A stretch of DNA of 64,000 nt from Marisediminicola sp040546025 (GCF_040546025.1 NZ_JBEPNA010000003.1:1-64000); one strand, 5' to 3'; positions 7,349-16,308 are shown, counted from the stretch's first letter. The notes: generated by a model from the sequence alone, not told the origin. Numbers and translations are program-made.

Positions 7349-7960
7349 CTATCGCGCCTGCGTTCCGAGCGCCGCGTCGATCAGCGTCACTGCCGCTGCC
7401 CGGGCGTCAGCCGCGCTGTCTGCTCCCGAGATTGCCGCGGTTGTCTGTGCGCCTTCGGCGAGAAGTGCGAGTTGCGGGGCGAGGAAGGCCGGGGCTCCGG
7501 CATCCGCTGCGAGCTCGGCGAGGTAGTGCTGGAACTGCTGCTTATGAGCGCGGGCGATCTCCGCGATGCGGGGGCTCTTGCCGCCGAGTTCCCCGAATGA
7601 GTTGATGAACACGCACCCACGAAAGCCGTCGCTCGCAAACCACTCCCCGAGGAAGTCGAAGATTGCCAGCAGCTTGTCCCGTGGCGTGGGTGCGCGCCGG
7701 GCTGCGGTGTCGAGACCAGTCGTCCACTTCTCGTGCCGCGCCGCGAGCACCTGCTCGACGATGGCCTCCTTGGAGGGGAATAGCTGATAGAGACGCTTGA
7801 GCCCGATGCCCGCATCCCGGCTCAGGGTGTCCATCCCGACCGATTGGATGCCGCGAGCGTAGAAGAGGTCGCCCGCGGCGGCGATCGCCTTCGCGCGGGC
7901 ACTGGCGTCGTCGATGACGGAGGCCCGGGTCTTTGCGGCAACGGCTGGTGCGGGGTTCAT
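7349..7960 (-). CDS. TetR-family regulator of the adjacent hydrolase
   Basis: About 203 residues. HTH near the N-terminus (GDLFYARGIQSVGMDTLSR, then AGIGLKRLYQLFPSKEAIV). C-terminal domain has the FRGCVFINSFGELGG segment found in TetR proteins paired with oxidative or electrophile-responsive genes. It is transcribed divergently from a perhydrolase-type gene, with two related palindromes between, so it most likely represses both. I use ATG at 7960; a GTG at 7978 is an alternative start with no better ribosome site. Confidence 0.85.
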   Translation of the reverse strand: MNPAPAVAAKTRASVIDDASARAKAIAAAGDLFYARGIQSVGMDTLSRDAGIGLKRLYQLFPSKEAIVEQVLAARHEKWTTGLDTAARRAPTPRDKLLAIFDFLGEWFASDGFRGCVFINSFGELGGKSPRIAEIARAHKQQFQHYLAELAADAGAPAFLAPQLALLAEGAQTTAAISGADSAADARAAAVTLIDAALGTQAR

Positions 7961-7985
7961 TGGTTTCTCGGCTCTCACCGTTCAC

Positions 7986-8015
7986 TTGACATCGAAAACG
8001 TTCGTTCTCTATAGT
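7986..8015 (+). promoter_or_regulatory. Near-consensus promoter of the perhydrolase gene
   Basis: TTGACA at 7986-7991 and TATAGT at 8010-8015, spaced by 18 bp. The spacer is almost entirely the first operator-like site (7994-8009). Confidence 0.8.
7994..8009. promoter_or_regulatory. TetR operator-like site 1 (imperfect)
   Basis: GAAAACGTTCGTTCTC, an imperfect copy of the perfect palindrome 35 bp downstream, placed between the -35 and -10 boxes, the classic position for a TetR repressor. Confidence 0.7.
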
Positions 8016-8027
8016 AGCCCACAACGA

Positions 8028-8045
8028 AGAAAACGATCGTTTTCT
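8028..8045. promoter_or_regulatory. TetR operator-like site 2 (perfect palindrome)
   Basis: AGAAAACGATCGTTTTCT is a perfect 18-bp palindrome located just after the predicted transcription start and before the AGAGGAG ribosome site of the hydrolase gene. Confidence 0.85.
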
Positions 8046-8068
8046 CACTTGAGCAGAGGAGCAGGCAC

Positions 8069-8902
8069 ATGGCATTCATCACTGTCGGTCGCGAGAACAG
8101 CACCAATATCGACCTCTACTACGAGGACCACGGCAGTGGCCAGCCCGTCGTGCTCATCCACGGTTACCCGCTCGACGGTCACTCGTGGGAGAAGCAGTCC
8201 GAAGCGCTTCTGACAGCCGGGTACCGGGTAATCACCTACGACCGCCGCGGCTTCGGTCAGTCAAGCCAGCCCACGGTTGGCTATGACTACGACACCTTCG
8301 CCGCCGACCTCAACACCGTGCTCGAGACACTCGACCTCACCGATGCGGTGCTCGTCGGCTTCTCGATGGGCACTGGGGAGGTCGGGCGCTACCTCGGGAC
8401 CTACGGATCGACGCGGGTGGCGAAGGCCGCGTTCCTCGCCTCCCTCGAGCCGTTCCTGCTGCAGACCGACGATAACCCGGCCGGGGTTCCGCAGTCCGTC
8501 TTCGACGGCATCCTGCAATCCTCGACGACTGACCGCTACTCCTGGTTCGACGGTTTCTATGAGAACTTTTACAACCTCGACGAGAACCTCGGCAACAGGA
8601 TCTCGGAGGCCGCCGTCCGCGGCAGCTGGAATGTGGCGGCTGGCGCATCCTGGTTCGCCTCCTCTGCGGTCGTTCCCACATGGCTGACCGATTTCCGCGG
8701 CGACATCCCGAAGATCGACGTTCCCACGCTCATCGTGCACGGCACGGCCGACCGCATCCTGCCGATCGACTCCACCGGACGCGAGTTCACCAAGCTGCTG
8801 CCCGAGGCCGAGTACGTCGAGATCGAGGGCGCCCCGCACGGGATGCTCTGGACCCACGCCGCCGAGATCAACGAAGTGTTGCTCCGCTTCCTCGCGAAGT
8901 AG
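8069..8902 (+). CDS. Alpha/beta hydrolase, non-heme chloroperoxidase (perhydrolase) type
   Basis: About 277 residues, the full length of the cofactor-free haloperoxidase/perhydrolase group. Oxyanion motif HGYPLDG, nucleophile elbow GFSMGTGEV (Ser about 99), acid in HGTADRILP (Asp about 228) and His in GAPHGM (about 257) form the triad. Cytosolic, no signal peptide. Family members hydrolyse esters and can make peracids; physiological substrate unknown. A strong AGAGGAG site precedes the ATG. The divergent TetR gene and two operators indicate induction by a small molecule. Confidence 0.9.
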   Translation: MAFITVGRENSTNIDLYYEDHGSGQPVVLIHGYPLDGHSWEKQSEALLTAGYRVITYDRRGFGQSSQPTVGYDYDTFAADLNTVLETLDLTDAVLVGFSMGTGEVGRYLGTYGSTRVAKAAFLASLEPFLLQTDDNPAGVPQSVFDGILQSSTTDRYSWFDGFYENFYNLDENLGNRISEAAVRGSWNVAAGASWFASSAVVPTWLTDFRGDIPKIDVPTLIVHGTADRILPIDSTGREFTKLLPEAEYVEIEGAPHGMLWTHAAEINEVLLRFLAK

Positions 8903-8998
8903 TGCGCGACCGACAGTCGCGAACGCGCGAGCGTTCGCGGCTGTGTGGGTCGGACGCGGGCGTCGCCGTCGACGGTGCGCGGCAGGGGATACCGGGGG

Positions 8999-10165
8999 CT
9001 ACGTGCCCGCTCTGTGTGTGAACAGCTCTCGAGACCACACGGCCACGACCAGGGAGGGAAGCAGCATCCCCCAATAATCGCCCGCGATCGCATTTGCGGT
9101 GACGAAACCGACAGCGAAAATCATCACCGAGACGACGACTGCCATCGACCAGCGCGGATACGTCGTGCGGAATCGCCTCCACCTTGTGCCCGCGGGCTTC
9201 CCCCGTCCGGACCTCATCGATTTCCTGAATGCCTGCCACTTCGTCGCCGGTTCCACAATCATGAACTCGTCGAGTTCCGAGATGTGAGTCACTCCCTCGG
9301 CCACCTCCGCCACGGTCGGGCCGATGCCGAGGATCTCGGTCAGGAGGGTGAGCGACTGGGAGGTGGGTTCCTGCTGGCGAAAAAGGATTCGGAGCCGTTC
9401 TGCCCGGTCGGCATCCAGGCCGAACCGCTGGACCCAGACCTCGTGCTCGTCGTGGGCGGGCAGCGGCACGGAGTACTCGGCAACAGTGAGGCCGGCGGCA
9501 TCGCGGTGCCACGGCTCCGATGGGTCCACGATGAGGGGCTTCCCTCGCCACAGGTGGACGTACGGCTCTTGTCGAAAGAACATTCCGGCGCCGCGGGCGG
9601 TACCGGAAGTCCACATCATCACCTCCGACTCGACGAGCCACGCTCCCGAGTCGAGGGTTGACTGGGGGTCGACGGATTCGGACACCACGCAACCGCCATG
9701 CACCTTTGCCCACGCAAGCGGACGTCCCACGGCCCCCGCGACGATTCCAAAGAGTTCGGGTGCGTCGAGCTTCGAGAACCACGCAATGGATTCGGCCCGT
9801 CCCGGGAGGAGCCTGGGGTCGGATGCTGGCGCGGCCGAGCCGGCCCCGTCGTACACGTCCTCGCCCCAGACGACGTCGGTTTCGAGCTGTCGGGCGATCG
9901 CGCCAACGAGGGCGGTGAGGGGTCGGGGCCGCCACTGAAGTGTCGGCGTATCTACCTCCACGGACAGGGACTGCGCACGGCCGTCCGTGGGCAGCAGGAT
10001 CTCCGCCCACTGCTGGTCGCCCCAGTCGTCGACCGTCACTACCGCGGGCTGGTGCATTTCGAGAAGCGCCGCGGTCAGATCCTTGGTTGCCACCGTGCTC
10101 GTGAGCCGGGCGTAGACCACCTCGATCCCAAACGGGAAGGTGTCCGTTACAGTGCTCTCGCTCAT
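8999..10165 (-). CDS. Hypothetical protein with C-terminal membrane hairpin
   Basis: About 388 residues; no family recognised. The first 330 residues look soluble and cytosolic, with several Trp-rich strands (for example WGDQQWAEILLP). A basic linker (RSGRGKPAGTRWRR) precedes two transmembrane segments at about residues 340-361 and 364-380, so the bulk would be held at the inner membrane face. Starts at ATG 10165. It faces the PadR gene divergently, about 158 bp away. Confidence 0.7.
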   Translation of the reverse strand: MSESTVTDTFPFGIEVVYARLTSTVATKDLTAALLEMHQPAVVTVDDWGDQQWAEILLPTDGRAQSLSVEVDTPTLQWRPRPLTALVGAIARQLETDVVWGEDVYDGAGSAAPASDPRLLPGRAESIAWFSKLDAPELFGIVAGAVGRPLAWAKVHGGCVVSESVDPQSTLDSGAWLVESEVMMWTSGTARGAGMFFRQEPYVHLWRGKPLIVDPSEPWHRDAAGLTVAEYSVPLPAHDEHEVWVQRFGLDADRAERLRILFRQQEPTSQSLTLLTEILGIGPTVAEVAEGVTHISELDEFMIVEPATKWQAFRKSMRSGRGKPAGTRWRRFRTTYPRWSMAVVVSVMIFAVGFVTANAIAGDYWGMLLPSLVVAVWSRELFTHRAGT

Positions 10166-10231
10166 GCGCCCCGCCGATCACAACGCCTGGATGTGGCGAA
10201 TGCTCATGACCCTATCCGCTGTGAAGCAGTC

Positions 10232-10260
10232 TTGTGTCGATTCATTTAACGATATATCGT
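10232..10260 (+). promoter_or_regulatory. padR promoter
   Basis: TTGTGT at 10232-10237 and TATCGT at 10255-10260 with a 17-bp spacer. The -10 box lies wholly inside the palindromic operator at 10246-10263. Confidence 0.65.
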
Positions 10261-10263
10261 TAA
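10246..10263. promoter_or_regulatory. PadR operator palindrome
   Basis: TTAACGATATATCGTTAA, a perfect 18-bp palindrome with a CGATATATCG core of the type often found before autoregulated PadR genes. It covers the -10 box, so binding should repress padR. Confidence 0.85.
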
Positions 10264-10323
10264 CGCATCGTAGAACTTCTGCGATGCTCGCAACCCGAGC
10301 AGAACGAAAGGGTGCCTGCGACC

Positions 10324-10938
10324 ATGAAACGCAATCACTTCACACCTCCCATGCACGGCGGCAACTTTCCCGTGCGCTTCCACCACGACGGCTCGGGCCA
10401 CGGCGGCCCACGCGGCTTCGGCCCCGACTTCTCCGCCGGTTTCCCCGGCCCCGGCTTCGGGCGCGGCTTCGGCGGTGGCTTCGGGCCGCGCGGCCCCCGG
10501 CGGGCGAACAAGGGCGACATCCGCTCCGTCATCCTGTCGCTCCTGGCCGACGGCCCGTCGAACGGCTACGGCCTCATTAAGGCGATCGCCGAGCGCACTG
10601 GCGGCGCCTGGCGACCGAGCCCCGGCTCCGTCTACCCGACGCTGCAGCAACTCGTCGACGAGGAGCTCATCGTCTCGACCGGCGATGGTCGCAAGACGGA
10701 GTTCGACCTCACTGACGCCGGCCGCGCGCACGTCGCCGAGCGGGCCGCCGAGCTCAAGTCGGCCTGGGACGCGACGCCGGTGCCCTCGGAGGCGTCGAAA
10801 ACGTTCTTCGAGAGCGTTGGCAACCTCATGGGCGTCGTGCACCAGTTCCGCAGCGCAGCGACTGACGAACAGAAGACGGCCGCCGCGAAGCAGCTCGACG
10901 AGACGCGCAAGGCGCTGTACCGGATCCTCGCCGAGTAA
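10324..10938 (+). CDS. PadR-family regulator with Gly/His-rich N-terminal extension
   Basis: About 204 residues. The winged-helix PadR domain (about residues 64-140, with SNGYGLIKAIAERTGG and PGSVYPTLQQLVDE) is preceded by about 60 residues rich in Gly, Phe, Pro and His (HHDGSGHGG then repeated GFG units), likely disordered. The C-terminal helices form the dimer arm. A GAAAGGG ribosome site precedes the ATG. The upstream palindrome covering its own -10 box indicates autorepression. No obvious target gene other than itself or the divergent hypothetical gene. Confidence 0.88.
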   Translation: MKRNHFTPPMHGGNFPVRFHHDGSGHGGPRGFGPDFSAGFPGPGFGRGFGGGFGPRGPRRANKGDIRSVILSLLADGPSNGYGLIKAIAERTGGAWRPSPGSVYPTLQQLVDEELIVSTGDGRKTEFDLTDAGRAHVAERAAELKSAWDATPVPSEASKTFFESVGNLMGVVHQFRSAATDEQKTAAAKQLDETRKALYRILAE

Positions 10939-11249
10939 TCGCTCGCCGACGGCCGGGTCATGCGAGGTGGGATGTAGCCGCCTCGTCGGCCGTCGTCCGT
11001 GACGGATCCACGACGACCGACGCGGGATCGCGCTGGCGAGGGATCAGTGCGACGCCGAGGGCGCCGCCGCCGATGCCGGTCGTCAGCCGGGTCGGCAGAT
11101 CGAGGTTGCCGGCAGCATGCGAGCAAGCACCAGGCATCGCCATCCCGGGCGTCCGCCGGTGCACCGCAGTTGTTCGGCCCTGCCGAGGAGCGCGCCCGTC
11201 GCGAAGCCGGGGAGCAGTCCATTGGCACGCACCGCGGCGGGGCCTGGAA
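10939..11249 (-). other. Intergenic stretch, possible decayed transporter fragment
   Basis: 311 bp without a convincing intact gene. An inverted repeat CGACGGCCG (10947-10955) / CGGCCGTCG (10987-10995) may terminate padR. On the minus strand two short frames read like the tail of a membrane transporter broken by a frameshift: ANGLLPGFATGALLG around 11190-11230, then GIGGGALGVALIPRQRDP near 11030-11075 ending in a stop at 10958. This is a weak resemblance only; the region may equally be plain intergenic DNA. Confidence 0.3.
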
Positions 11250-12593
11250 TCACATCAAATCGTTGTCCTGGGACGACAGCGCATTGGACGCGAGCGCGCC
11301 ATCGATGTTCGGTTCGATGTCCACCTCCGAGTTGGAGCGCAGGCGCGGAGGCGCCGCCGACCATGCTTTCAGCTTCTGACCCACGTCCCCATAGGTCGTA
11401 TCGATCGCGTGCAGCATCGAGTCGATGAAGGAGCCACGGATGCCGTTTCGCTTCGATCCGAGCGGGTGAGTCTGCGCGATCCGGAACATCCGGATCTCTT
11501 TCTTGGGGTCATGGACGAGTTTGAGGGGTGCATCTCGCACGTCTCTGAGTAACTCCGCAGTTCCCGCACGGCTGCCCTTCACAAAGGCCTCGATTCGCAC
11601 GGTCTCCGGTGCATCCTTGAGTTGACGCAACGCCCAATTCACGCGTGTGGTGGGTTTGCCCTCCTTCGGTGCATCGATGTCGAAGTGGCAGGTGATCTTG
11701 TTGGAGCGCAGATCGGCGGTGATTTCAAGCGGCGCGATGGCGTTGGGAATCCTAATCGAGGTGGACAGCGCGCCTGAGCCGACGAGCGATTCAACCAACG
11801 CGTCCATCCGGGCCGCCGGATCGTTCTGGAGAGCACGGCTGACAACTGGCGTCACCTCGGCGCCGAGCTGACGCCCGAGCTTGAGACACGCGAAACGGAT
11901 CAGGGCGTCGAACCGGCTCGCGATCTCCAAGGCGCCCTTGTCGTTCTTGCGGAGGGTGCCAGCAGCCACGGCTTCGCGGACAGGAACCCAGCTGGGACCC
12001 ATGTCGTCGAACGACAGCGCTCCCGATTTCGGGTGCTCCAGATAGCGAATCAACTCCCCGAGAATCCAGGCCTGATCGGGATCGGCGACCCCACGAAACT
12101 CCTTCTGCATCACGGCGTGCGTCAGTACTTCCGACCACGACCAGTGATGGAGACCCACCTTCTTGAGCTTTCGCTTGTCGACCGTTGTCGGGTGAACGCC
12201 CGCGGCGGGCGGAATCTCATTCGAGATCGTGATCAACGCGTCGAAGCCGTGCGCCCGAGCCACATCGAGATAGTTCTCCAGCTGCTCCGCAGCGAGAACG
12301 TTCGTGCCGGTCTTGACCTCGACGAGTGCAGTCCACTGCTTCTGGCCCCACTTTGCACGAATCAGTCCATCAGGATAGACCTTCTTCTCGCCCAGAAGGA
12401 ATGGGACTTCGATGAAAGTGGCCAGCTGACCGGCTGGGGCGCCCAGAGGTCCGGTGAGTGTGCGTGCAAACTCCTTGACCGACGCCATCACCGCGAGCAG
12501 CGCTGATGTTGCGCGTCGCTCTTGCTCCTCCGCGCCGTTGATCCCCGAGGTGGGAATCAACCGCGCCACATTCCAGGATTGCTCTTCGGTCAC
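11250..12593 (-). CDS. PD-(D/E)XK nuclease-like protein, candidate defence partner
   Basis: About 447 residues. Residues 55-110 show the PD-(D/E)XK pattern: Glu in FIEVPF, Asp in YPDG (about 75), E-V-K in VEVKTG (about 92-94) and Gln in AEQLENYLDVA. The remainder is unfamiliar, with a conserved-looking N-terminus (RLIPTSGINGAEEQERRATS). Start is GTG at 12593 behind a strong AAAGGAG site. It lies 64 bp downstream of the NERD helicase on the same strand. Base composition looks visibly lower in G+C than the neighbours, which suggests acquisition. Could be a DNA-end or branched-DNA nuclease; activity is inferred only from motif spacing. Confidence 0.72.
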   Translation of the reverse strand: MTEEQSWNVARLIPTSGINGAEEQERRATSALLAVMASVKEFARTLTGPLGAPAGQLATFIEVPFLLGEKKVYPDGLIRAKWGQKQWTALVEVKTGTNVLAAEQLENYLDVARAHGFDALITISNEIPPAAGVHPTTVDKRKLKKVGLHHWSWSEVLTHAVMQKEFRGVADPDQAWILGELIRYLEHPKSGALSFDDMGPSWVPVREAVAAGTLRKNDKGALEIASRFDALIRFACLKLGRQLGAEVTPVVSRALQNDPAARMDALVESLVGSGALSTSIRIPNAIAPLEITADLRSNKITCHFDIDAPKEGKPTTRVNWALRQLKDAPETVRIEAFVKGSRAGTAELLRDVRDAPLKLVHDPKKEIRMFRIAQTHPLGSKRNGIRGSFIDSMLHAIDTTYGDVGQKLKAWSAAPPRLRSNSEVDIEPNIDGALASNALSSQDNDLM

Positions 12594-12657
12594 TGTTGCT
12601 CCTTTGCATTGAATTTACAACCGCTGTCGATGGTTCGAACCGAGATTGACTCGCGCG

Positions 12658-14703
12658 CTATCCGCAGACGCCGACCCACAGCCCATCGCGGGCCCGCGTC
12701 ATCGCGACATAGAGCTCGCGCCGCTGGATCTCCTTCGCTTCATCGCCGCGAGCAGGCGAATCGAGAAGCGAGGCCGGCACCCGCGCGAGCAGCACCTGCT
12801 TGAACTCGAGGCCCTTCGCGCGCTTCACCGTGCCCACCTTGACCGCGTCGGACGGCGTGCCGTTATAGCTGGTGAGCTCGACCGTGGGGATGCCGGCAGC
12901 GGACAGTGCCGTGAGGGCTGCGGCGACGCCCCAGGTCGTGAGACAGAGAACGCCGATGTCGCCGAGCGGCCCGGCTCCCCGCACCCGCGCCACGAGGGCA
13001 GCGTCATGCGCCTGGCGTGAGGCGAAGCGGTCGGAGACGGGAGAGTCGCCCGAGCGGGAGACGTTCGTGATGCGGTCACCGGCCTCGACCAGGCCCTCGA
13101 TGTCGGTGAACTCGTCGTCGGCCACGAGGGCGGCGGCGAACGCGGCGATCTCGCGGGTGTTGCGGTAGTTGGTGGTCATGACGACGCCGCGGCCCGCGAT
13201 CGAGACGCCCGCTTCGGCGAGGGTGAACCCGCCCGGGTAGATGGACTGCTGGCCGTCACCGATCAGGGTGAGGCCGTCGGGGGAATCGCCAACCAGCATG
13301 TGCAGCATCCGCACCATCGCGCAGGACAGATCCTGCGCCTCGTCGATGATCACGCCGCCCCAGCCGGCGAGGGGCATCTCGCGCAGGGACGCCTCGGCCT
13401 GGAGGATCACATCGTCGAAGTCGTGGATGCCGCGCTGTTTCAGTCCCGCCTCGTAGGCGGTGAAGAGCTGCCAGACGGCTCGTCGCTGATCCACCCCGAG
13501 CGGCCGCCGCCGCCCCGTTCTGGCGAGGTCCGCGTACTGCTCGAACGTGCTGAGCCCGCGCCCCTTGATCACCTTGCTGAGCTCGTCCCGCCAATACTGC
13601 TTATTGGAGTCGGCCCTGCCGAGGGTGCCGGGCGCGCCGTGCTGCTGCCACAGCGCGGTGAAGAGGGCGTCGGCCTCCTTCGGTGCCAGGTTCAGCCGCA
13701 CGCCGCGCTGGCTCAGCAGCCGCCGGGCGAACGAGTGCACCCCGGCGAACTCGACCCGATCCACCGCCTCCGGGGCGAGGCGGCGCAGGAGGCTCGACAG
13801 GACGGAGGGCAGCGTGCTGACGAAGGTCGTCACGAGGATCTTGTCCGGCTGGGACCTGGCGAGGTAGGCCGCCCGGTGCAGCCCCATGACGGTCTTGCCC
13901 GTGCCGGCCGCGCCGCGGATGCGGGACGGCCCGCCGAAATTGCGCCGCACCAGCTTCGCCTGCTCCGGGTGCAGGAACGCCATCCACTCCTCGATCGGCG
14001 CGGCCAGGAGACCGGCGAGAAGCACCTCGGTGACATCCTCGACCGAGACGAGCGGCTCGGGCGCGGCCTCGGCAAGAGGGGGCTGCGGAATGCTGAGGTC
14101 GAGTTTCGTCGGCGCCTCGCCGAGCACGGGGAAGTGGCGCATGGCGACGCCGAGCACGGTGTTCGCCTGCACCGGCGTCAGCCGCACGCCGCGGGAGTTG
14201 ATGTGCTTGGCGGCCTGGCGCTCGCCGACGACGATGAGCGATCCGACCTCGGTCGGCGGCACGTTGCGATTCGCGAGCACCACGACGACGTGGACCTCAC
14301 CGGGGGCAAGGCCATGCTCCGCCATCACCGCCTCCGTGCCCCAGGCGAGGTCGGCGAGTCCCGCGAGGTCATCGGTCACGTCGGCCTGCCCGCGGAAGAT
14401 CCGACCGCCGGCGATCTGCACCTCGGCCCACGACTTGGTATCGACGATGAAGAGGCCGCCCGGTCCCACCAGCACATGATCGACCTGTGCCTTGCGCGAT
14501 CCCGGCCAGCCGCGGTCGTGCAGAAACGTGTATCCGGCGGCGGTCAGCGGGGCAAGGCTGCCGGCCACCTGGCGCTCGGTATGATGGGCGATCATCCACC
14601 GTTGGGCCATCGAGCGTGCCTCGATCGCGAGCCGCTCGTGCTCCGTCGCCTGGGCTTGCAGTCGCCGTGCTTCGGTTCCCGCCGACTGCCCCGCTGCGCT
14701 CAC
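12658..14703 (-). CDS. NERD-domain UvrD/Rep-type superfamily 1 helicase
   Basis: About 681 residues. N-terminal NERD nuclease domain (about 38-160; VDHVLVGPGGLFIVDTKSW carries the D...D-x-K active-site pattern) fused to an SF1A helicase: Walker A GAAGTGKT (about 264-271), HDFDDVI, Walker B IIDEAQDL (about 452-459), motif III IGDGQQSIY, TTNYRNT, motif V VGTVKRAKGLEFKQV and motif VI YVAMTRARDG. It should be an ATP-driven DNA translocase with a tethered nuclease. Start GTG at 14703 behind GGGGGA. Followed closely by a PD-(D/E)XK-like gene. Such helicase-nuclease pairs occur in antiphage systems, but housekeeping repair is not excluded. Confidence 0.88.
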   Translation of the reverse strand: MSAAGQSAGTEARRLQAQATEHERLAIEARSMAQRWMIAHHTERQVAGSLAPLTAAGYTFLHDRGWPGSRKAQVDHVLVGPGGLFIVDTKSWAEVQIAGGRIFRGQADVTDDLAGLADLAWGTEAVMAEHGLAPGEVHVVVVLANRNVPPTEVGSLIVVGERQAAKHINSRGVRLTPVQANTVLGVAMRHFPVLGEAPTKLDLSIPQPPLAEAAPEPLVSVEDVTEVLLAGLLAAPIEEWMAFLHPEQAKLVRRNFGGPSRIRGAAGTGKTVMGLHRAAYLARSQPDKILVTTFVSTLPSVLSSLLRRLAPEAVDRVEFAGVHSFARRLLSQRGVRLNLAPKEADALFTALWQQHGAPGTLGRADSNKQYWRDELSKVIKGRGLSTFEQYADLARTGRRRPLGVDQRRAVWQLFTAYEAGLKQRGIHDFDDVILQAEASLREMPLAGWGGVIIDEAQDLSCAMVRMLHMLVGDSPDGLTLIGDGQQSIYPGGFTLAEAGVSIAGRGVVMTTNYRNTREIAAFAAALVADDEFTDIEGLVEAGDRITNVSRSGDSPVSDRFASRQAHDAALVARVRGAGPLGDIGVLCLTTWGVAAALTALSAAGIPTVELTSYNGTPSDAVKVGTVKRAKGLEFKQVLLARVPASLLDSPARGDEAKEIQRRELYVAMTRARDGLWVGVCG

Positions 14704-14860
14704 AATGCGTCCCCCATTGCCGGCGGTCGAGGCTCGGCCTTCCTCGATCTCAGTCTGCCGGTCCTGCTGAGCGAAAGACAGTTTTTAGCTGTGGCCAGTT
14801 GTGGGGGTAGGGACCCGTCTGGCCAAGCCTGAGGCGCGACCTGCTCGAGCAGCGAATCGC

Positions 14861-16204
14861 CTACGGCTGAGGATCCAACGCGTCGTACTCCCTCAGCGAG
14901 CGCGTCACTCGCAGGATGACGGCCGCCGCCACCACGATGACCAGGCCACCCAGCAGCGGCGGGAACCACAACAGGGCGGTGAGGCTCAGCACGCCGACAT
15001 AGAGGTCGCCGACCCGCGGGCCGCCCGTCACGACGACGGTGAAGATGCCCTGCAGCCGGCCGCGCATCTCGTCCGGAACGGCCGCCTGCAGCATCGTGTT
15101 GCGGAAGATCATGCTCACGTTGTCGGCCGCCCCCGAGAGGGCCAGCAGCACGCACGCCGCGACGAGTGCCGGCAGGCTGGCATCCGCGATGTCCGGTCCC
15201 ACGGCGTGCGGAACCAGCGCCGTCACGAGCAGCACGACGCCGAAGAGCAGAATGCTCGCCCCATACCCGGCGACCGCGACCGCCATCGCGATGCCCTGCC
15301 GCCGGATGCCGCCGAGCCTGCCCGAGAACACGCTGATCAGCAGCACCCCGACCGCGACCGCCGACGTCAGGATGCCCACGGTGACGGCGCCGCCTCCGAT
15401 GAGCAGCGCCCCGACGGCGGGCAGCAGCACCCGCGGGTTGCCGAACGTCATGGCGAAAATGTCGATGAGGAAGGAGGCGCGGATGTTCGGCGCCTCCTTC
15501 AGGAAGCGGATGCCGCCGACGATGGTACGCAGGTTGGGCTTGCGCTTCTCGCCCTCCGGCAGCGTGCCGGGCAACGTGTAGAGCCCGTAGAACGCGGCGA
15601 GGAACAGCACCGCGTCGATCGTGTACGTCCAGCTGACTCCCGCGTAGGCCACGAGAACGCCCGCGAGGGCCGGGCCCACGGTCAGCATGATTCCGCCGGC
15701 CATGCCGCCGAGCGCTCCGGCGGCGGGCAGCAGCTCGCGGCGGATGAGCCTCGGCACAATGGCCTGCCGGGCCACATGGACCATGGTGGAGGCGACGGTG
15801 TTCACGGTGATCAGCGCGTAGAGCGGCCACAGCTGCGTCACGTCGAGCCACGACACCGCCGCGAGTGCGAGCACCGAGCCCCACGCCACGACGGCGGCGA
15901 GCAGGGCGACCTTGCGGCGGTCGAACGAGTCCGCGAGTGCGCCACCGTAGAGGCCGGCGAGAATCATGGGCACGAGCGCGAAGGCGGCGACGAGCGAGAC
16001 CGCGAGGGTCGACGAAGTGAGTTCGTAGATGTGCAGCCCGACCGCCACGATGGTGAGCTGGCTGCCGATGCCGGTGATCAGACCGCCAACCCACATCCGC
16101 GCGAACGCGGGGCTTTCGCGCAGTGGCGCCAGATCGACGAAGTGGCCGCGGACGCCCTCTGGGGCGGTGGCGCGTTCCGGATCGAGGGGCAGCTGGTCAG
16201 TCAC
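14861..16204 (-). CDS. MFS exporter (EntS / MFS_3 type)
   Basis: About 447 residues with 11-12 hydrophobic helices. The loop motif GGALADSFDRRKV after helix 2 and the layout match the MFS_3 group (enterobactin exporter EntS and relatives), usually efflux of a siderophore or drug. Starts at GTG 16204; a TAGCGT box lies about 10 nt upstream, so the transcript may have a very short leader. No siderophore genes lie nearby, so the substrate is unknown. A 157-bp gap separates it from the helicase gene. Confidence 0.85.
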   Translation of the reverse strand: MTDQLPLDPERATAPEGVRGHFVDLAPLRESPAFARMWVGGLITGIGSQLTIVAVGLHIYELTSSTLAVSLVAAFALVPMILAGLYGGALADSFDRRKVALLAAVVAWGSVLALAAVSWLDVTQLWPLYALITVNTVASTMVHVARQAIVPRLIRRELLPAAGALGGMAGGIMLTVGPALAGVLVAYAGVSWTYTIDAVLFLAAFYGLYTLPGTLPEGEKRKPNLRTIVGGIRFLKEAPNIRASFLIDIFAMTFGNPRVLLPAVGALLIGGGAVTVGILTSAVAVGVLLISVFSGRLGGIRRQGIAMAVAVAGYGASILLFGVVLLVTALVPHAVGPDIADASLPALVAACVLLALSGAADNVSMIFRNTMLQAAVPDEMRGRLQGIFTVVVTGGPRVGDLYVGVLSLTALLWFPPLLGGLVIVVAAAVILRVTRSLREYDALDPQP

Positions 16205-16308
16205 AACTTAATTCACGCTACACCGCCGGCGCCACCGCGAGGCTCCCGTGGATGCTGGAGTGAGTCCCGCTCGACGGTCTCAAGGAGTCGGGGTTGGCGA
16301 CGACCGCA

